From positions 1 to 19,617 of the forward strand of contig WQXC01000013.1 of NCBI GenBank assembly GCA_009785045.1: DNA of 19,617 nucleotides. Direction: 5' to 3'. Position numbers and translations under genes: made by a program. Each line of letters starts with the position of its first letter. The first letter of the stretch is position 1. This document shows positions 16,410 to 19,617 of this stretch, one piece after another. The DNA is from Treponema sp. Lineage in GTDB: Bacteria > Spirochaetota > Spirochaetia > Treponematales > Breznakiellaceae. Under the pieces are notes generated by a model that saw only the letters and a program-made list of their open reading frames with translations, was not told the DNA's origin and did not search any database.

Positions 16410-17926
16410 GCAGAACTATCGCTAAATACTGTCATACCCGGAATTGTTGAAAAAAGCGATGCTACACTGTTAAACGCTTTTGCCGTATCTTCTGCGGAAG
16501 ACTGCCTTGCTGCTTCCATCGGCGCTTTTTCTTTTTTTGCAGCCCTCCCGGCAGAGACAAGTTTTTCATTGGTATCTTCCATTTCTTCTGCAGGTATATT
16601 AATGCCGGTTATCGCAGCCATCCCCTCCAGAGTTTCTTCCAGTGTTGACGGTTCATCTATATCCTGCATAAGAAATTCTTCTATTGGAACATGTTTTGTA
16701 ATTGCCTCGTCAATTTCCGGATTTGACCCATGATGATACGCTCCAACATTAATCAAGTCTTCTGCTTTTGCATAAGCTGCCATATTTCTGCGGATAACCG
16801 CAGCGGCTTTTTTACTTTTTTCGCCGGATACATTCGGCGCAAGACGCGATATACTCTGCAATACATCAATCGCCGGGTAGTGATAACTTTGAGCAAGATC
16901 ACGGGAAAGCCAAATATGACCATCAAGTATACCGCGCACAGTATCTGCAACCGGCTCATCCGGATCATCACCGTCTACAAGAATTGTATAAAAACCTGTG
17001 ATACTACCCTTATCGGAAGTGCCTGATCTTTCAAGTAATTTTGGCATTGCATCGAACATGCTGGGCGGATACCCTCTTTGCGCGGGAGGTTCACCTGATG
17101 CAAGTCCAATCTCTCTCATCGCGCGGGCGAAGCGGGTAACAGAATCAAAAAGCAGCATTACATCATTTCCCTGATCGCGGAAATATTCTGCCACAGCAGT
17201 AGCAACGTAAGCGCCTCTTAACCGCGCAAGCGGCGGTGAATTTGACGGTGTTACAATCAATACACTGCGCTTTAACCCTTCCGGGCCAAGATCGTTTTCT
17301 ATAAAATCATTTACTTCGCGCCCGCGTTCCCCTATAAGCGCAACAACATTAACATCGGCGGTTGTATTCCTTGCAATCATGCCAAGAAGCGTTGATTTTC
17401 CAACACCTGAACCAGAAAATATTCCAAGGCGCTGTCCTTTACCAACTGCAAGAAGACCGTCGATAGCTCGCACTCCTGTTGTAATTCGCTGTGTTACTCT
17501 TCTTCTTTTTAACGGATCCGGAGCGCTTGTTAATGCCGGATACGAACAACTGGAAGAAATATCACCTTTGTCATCGATTGGATTTCCAAGAGCGTCAAGA
17601 ACGCGGCCCAATAATTTATTTGATACCGGCACTTCCAACCGCGAGCCGAGTGCAACTACCCTGTCGCCAACTTCAATTCCGTCTGTTTCTTCATAAGCCA
17701 TTAACTGCACAGTTTCATTTTTTAACCCTACAACTTCGGCTCTGATATTTCCTTTTCCTTTTGGAGCTATAATTCTGCATATCTCTCCGATAATTGCCTG
17801 AGGTCCGTGGCTTTCTATTAATAATCTTTCAACTTTTGTTACTTTACCAACACATTTAATTGGATCTGTTTGTTCTGCAGAGTTTAAATATTTTTCAAAA
17901 ATAGAAGTTTCTATTACTGTTTGCAT
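16406..17926 (-). CDS. fliI: Flagellum-specific ATPase FliI with a C-terminal tail
   Basis: FliI is the hexameric ATPase of the flagellar type III secretion apparatus, related to F1 beta. Walker A is GSGVGKS with Lys177, followed by ALIGERGREVNDFIE and Walker B VMLLFDSVTRFARAMRE, then the GEPPAQRGYPPSMF and GSITGFYTILVDGDD segments. With the ATG at 17926 the protein has 506 residues, against about 440-460 in other species. The surplus is at the end: after the usual terminal helices (FLMQ near 420) some 60 residues rich in Ala, Ser, Glu and Lys follow. A longer frame opens at 17947, but the G-rich AGGAGGGGGG lies between the two ATGs, favouring 17926. It is 46 bases behind fliH and overlaps fliJ by four bases. 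Confidence 0.95.
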   Translation of the reverse strand: MQTVIETSIFEKYLNSAEQTDPIKCVGKVTKVERLLIESHGPQAIIGEICRIIAPKGKGNIRAEVVGLKNETVQLMAYEETDGIEVGDRVVALGSRLEVPVSNKLLGRVLDALGNPIDDKGDISSSCSYPALTSAPDPLKRRRVTQRITTGVRAIDGLLAVGKGQRLGIFSGSGVGKSTLLGMIARNTTADVNVVALIGERGREVNDFIENDLGPEGLKRSVLIVTPSNSPPLARLRGAYVATAVAEYFRDQGNDVMLLFDSVTRFARAMREIGLASGEPPAQRGYPPSMFDAMPKLLERSGTSDKGSITGFYTILVDGDDPDEPVADTVRGILDGHIWLSRDLAQSYHYPAIDVLQSISRLAPNVSGEKSKKAAAVIRRNMAAYAKAEDLINVGAYHHGSNPEIDEAITKHVPIEEFLMQDIDEPSTLEETLEGMAAITGINIPAEEMEDTNEKLVSAGRAAKKEKAPMEAARQSSAEDTAKAFNSVASLFSTIPGMTVFSDSSA

Positions 17927-17933
17927 GCAGTTT

Positions 17934-17943
17934 CCCCCCTCCT
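17934..17943 (-). promoter_or_regulatory. Purine-rich ribosome binding site of fliI
   Basis: AGGAGGGGGG on the minus strand ends seven bases before the ATG at 17926. It starts inside the longer frame that opens at 17947, so the shorter FliI start is favoured. Confidence 0.65.
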
Positions 17944-17972
17944 GCATCCGCCATTATTCCGGCGAAAATATT

Positions 17973-19208
17973 TTATTTTGAGTCTGAATCATCCTTTCTT
18001 CTGACCAGGTGCTCCATCTTTCCGGTGATTTTTTTGTCTACTTCGCGTTTGCCTTTAGTCGCCATTGTCGCAAGAGCAGCAAGCGCTGCAGAAGCAGTCA
18101 ATGCTGCGCTTGCACCCGATGAAAGTTCAGAATCGCCAAAGATTGAATCAGAATCAGATCCTGATTCTGATTCTGTTTCAGCTTCATCACCTTTATCAAG
18201 AGCATCCATTAACAACGAAGAAGCAGCCAGCTCTGCGTTCAGGTTTGCTGTTCTTACTACAGGCACAGGCGTACTCTTCATAACCTTTGATCCAATTGGA
18301 GAAATCTCCAGTATCCTGTTTTCTAGTTCTGCAAGCTGGCTTGCAATACGCGCATCTATTTCGCCAAAGTCTGTTTCAATTATACATCCGCCTGAATCAA
18401 CAGAACTATCTTCCACGATATTGATGGATTTTACACCTTCCATACAACTAATAAAATTCTGTTTATTTTCTGTAGCAAGTTTTAAATCTGAAAGATTAAC
18501 TTTAATTGTAATATTTCCTTTTGCTTTAACCTTACGAAGAGCTTCAACCACATTGGAAACAATTATATTTCGTTGATTTTCAGAAATAACTTTTATAACC
18601 TTACGCGAAATTAAGAGAACAAGATTTACAATTTCTTTTTCTGTTTCGCTTAAAATATCGGCTCTCTTGTCCTGAGCTCGCTCTAGAACGACCTGGGTTC
18701 TTTGAATAAGACGATCAACTTCCGCTTTTCCTTCGGCGTATCCGTCTTCACGTCCTTCTACCCTGCCCTGTTCTCTTGCTTCTTTTTTTTCAAGTTCCAA
18801 CGACTGCCTTACATCTGCTTCTAGTTCATTTGCCCTGAACTTTGCATCAGACAGGATCTTCTCCGCTTCTTCCTGCGCCTGTTGCTTAATAACCTGACCT
18901 TCGTCAGTCTGTCTTTTAACTTCTGTAAAAGCTGCTCTCTGAGCGTCCGCAATAATATTATCAGCTTCAGATCTTGCGCTTGAAAACATTCTTTCTTTTT
19001 CTTCTTCCCACTGAGATTTAAACAATTCAGCTTCCCGCCGCAGATCGTCTGCAGTTGGACCTGTGTATTCTTCAACGCTGCTTAAATCTTCTTCAATCTC
19101 CTCTATGGGAGCATAATGAGCAAGCTCTGAATATGATGTGGGAGAATCAATAACTATCTTTTCCTGAATTGTTATCAATTCATTCGGTCTAAAAACAGCT
19201 TTTAACAT
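17973..19208 (-). CDS. fliH: Flagellar assembly protein FliH with a long C-terminal extension
   Basis: FliH dimerises, binds the N terminus of FliI, restrains its ATPase activity and ties it to the C ring. Residues 55-185 form a long charged coiled-coil region that includes the family's glycine repeat, a GxxxGxxxGxxxG run at Gly148, 152, 156 and 160. The conserved C-terminal domain runs from about 187 to 305 (EKEIVNLVLLISRKVI, then SGGCIIETDFGEIDARI), the usual end of FliH and V-ATPase E-like proteins. A further 106 residues follow: a linker, an acidic Ser/Asp/Glu run (342-360), an Ala-rich stretch (366-384, ALTASAALAALA) and a basic tail. GAGGG, six bases before the ATG, is the ribosome binding site. 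Homology in this family is weak; position between fliG and fliI supports the call. Confidence 0.92.
   Translation of the reverse strand: MLKAVFRPNELITIQEKIVIDSPTSYSELAHYAPIEEIEEDLSSVEEYTGPTADDLRREAELFKSQWEEEKERMFSSARSEADNIIADAQRAAFTEVKRQTDEGQVIKQQAQEEAEKILSDAKFRANELEADVRQSLELEKKEAREQGRVEGREDGYAEGKAEVDRLIQRTQVVLERAQDKRADILSETEKEIVNLVLLISRKVIKVISENQRNIIVSNVVEALRKVKAKGNITIKVNLSDLKLATENKQNFISCMEGVKSINIVEDSSVDSGGCIIETDFGEIDARIASQLAELENRILEISPIGSKVMKSTPVPVVRTANLNAELAASSLLMDALDKGDEAETESESGSDSDSIFGDSELSSGASAALTASAALAALATMATKGKREVDKKITGKMEHLVRRKDDSDSK
18145..18173. repeat. Perfect 13-bp inverted repeat inside fliH
   Basis: GAATCAGAATCAG (18145-18157) and CTGATTCTGATTC (18161-18173) are exact reverse complements with only three bases between them. 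On the coding strand the arms encode the alternating Glu-Ser and Asp-Ser part of the FliH tail. In the message it could fold into a stable hairpin. Confidence 0.8.
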
Positions 19209-19239
19209 AAGTTACCCTCTAAATTAATAGATACTAAAC

Positions 19240-19310
19240 ATCCGCGGATTTACGCTGATTAACGCTGATTTTGATTTTCTTCTGTGAAAATCTGCGATAA
19301 TCAAGCGGGG
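19240..19310. repeat. Intergenic repeat-like sequence between fliH and fliG
   Basis: The stretch begins with the palindrome ATCCGCGGAT (19240-19249) and two tandem 10-mers, TACGCTGATT (19251-19260) and AACGCTGATT (19261-19270), and continues with AAAATCTGCG further on. The wording (CCGCGGATTTACGCTGATTAA and variants of ATCTGCG) resembles short repeats scattered between genes in many bacterial genomes. A second CCGCGG lies at 19358-19363, so the pair brackets most of the gap. Whether it is multicopy in this genome cannot be told from the window. Confidence 0.5.
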
Positions 19311-19350
19311 AACCTTCACCTGTAAAACCTACGGTTCTACAGGTTCGGTT
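19311..19350 (-). other. Strong RNA hairpin candidate between fliG and fliH
   Basis: The arms 19318-19329 and 19333-19344 are complementary over 12 positions around a three-base loop. The single non-Watson-Crick position (19325 with 19337) is an A-C mismatch on the plus strand but a G-U wobble in the minus-strand transcript, which fits a structure in the fli message. An outer AACC (19311-19314) pairs with GGTT (19347-19350) across a small internal loop. No U-run follows, so it is not a standard intrinsic terminator. Confidence 0.65.
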
Positions 19351-19379
19351 GAATATCCCGCGGACTTTTTATTCTTGAG

Positions 19380-19617
19380 CTATACAACCAATTCGTCTTC
19401 ACCTGCGCGTGCAACAACGATTTCACCAGTATCTTCAAGGTGCCTGATAATAGAAACTATCTTTTGCTGCGCTTCTTCTACGTCCTTTAAGCGTACAGGA
19501 CCCATATACTCCATGTCTTCCTTGAGCATGCTTGCGGCGCGCTTGGACATATTCTTGAAGATCTTGTCCTGAACTTCCGAGTCAACAGATTTAAGCGCTT
19601 TTGCAAGTTCCTGCGAA
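19380..19617 (-). CDS. fliG: Flagellar motor switch protein FliG, C-terminal part only
   Basis: Only the last 78 codons before the TAG stop (19380-19382) are in the window; the gene continues past the right edge. FliG is the C-ring rotor protein that contacts the stator and generates torque. The visible end is typical of its C-terminal domain: ELAKALKSVDSEVQDKIF, NMSKRAASMLKEDM, GPVRLKDVEEAQQKI and RHLEDTGEIVVARAGEDE, with charged residues on the torque-generating helix. Many spirochaetes carry two fliG genes; the copy next to fliH-fliI-fliJ is usually the one called fliG2. The gap to fliH is 171 bases, unusually wide for this series. Confidence 0.93.
   Translation of the reverse strand, partial: SQELAKALKSVDSEVQDKIFKNMSKRAASMLKEDMEYMGPVRLKDVEEAQQKIVSIIRHLEDTGEIVVARAGEDELVV

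Noticed and set aside
17927..17947. Longer FliI start at 17947
   Set aside because: The purine-rich ribosome binding site falls between it and the ATG at 17926, and no ribosome binding site is spaced to it.
18025..18576. 183-codon open frame on the plus strand opposite fliH
   Set aside because: It is antisense to a well-supported gene, is rich in Ser and Ala from complementing FliH codons, and shows no ribosome binding site or recognisable domain.
19318..19344. Intrinsic terminator after fliG
   Set aside because: The stem is strong, but no U-run follows on the minus strand, and GAAGGTTCC comes next instead.
1..19617. Mobile element, CRISPR or defence island
   Set aside because: No transposase, integrase, evenly spaced repeat array, restriction-modification or toxin-antitoxin gene is seen. 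Nearly all frames are core housekeeping genes.

Overview
The window looks like chromosome from a spirochaete, most likely a Treponema relative. The evidence is the co-directional flagellar block fliG-fliH-fliI-fliJ, several lipoproteins with the relaxed lipobox typical of spirochaetes (cysteines after short hydrophobic leaders), a BMP-family receptor lipoprotein, and a fairly AT-rich composition by eye. The genus is inferred; no rRNA or tRNA gene is present to confirm it.

Layout, left to right. (A) 1-1997, minus strand: an FGGY-family carbohydrate kinase followed by the start of a BMP-family substrate-binding lipoprotein (cut by the window edge), apparently an uptake and phosphorylation unit of unknown substrate. 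(B) 2107-2394, plus strand: a 95-residue cysteine-containing protein of unknown function, behind a good sigma-70-type promoter. (C) 2384-3693, minus strand: a hypothetical lipoprotein and trmB (tRNA m7G46 methyltransferase), joined by a TAATG overlap. (D) 3748-6406, plus strand: rdgB (non-canonical purine NTP pyrophosphatase) overlapping rep (SF1 DNA helicase). (E) 6426-19617, minus strand: one long co-directional series that reads, in transcription order, fliG (3' end), fliH, fliI, fliJ, an M16 zinc-peptidase lipoprotein, dnaE, a YggT-family membrane protein and recG. Most junctions in this series are overlaps or short gaps. The two wider ones are fliG-fliH (171 bases, with repeats and a strong hairpin) and the 43 bases before dnaE (a direct repeat and a possible promoter).

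Functionally the window joins flagellar export (FliH, FliI and FliJ form the ATPase complex; FliG is the rotor switch protein) to genome maintenance (DnaE, RecG, Rep, RdgB) and tRNA modification. There is no gene-free stretch above 300 bases, and I see no tRNA, rRNA, CRISPR array, transposase, phage gene or defence system. The region is mostly core housekeeping. The points most worth a second look are the duplicated OB-fold region in DnaE, the C-terminal tails on FliH and FliI, the hairpin and repeats between fliG and fliH, the divergent cysteine protein at 2107-2394, and the direct repeat at the dnaE promoter.
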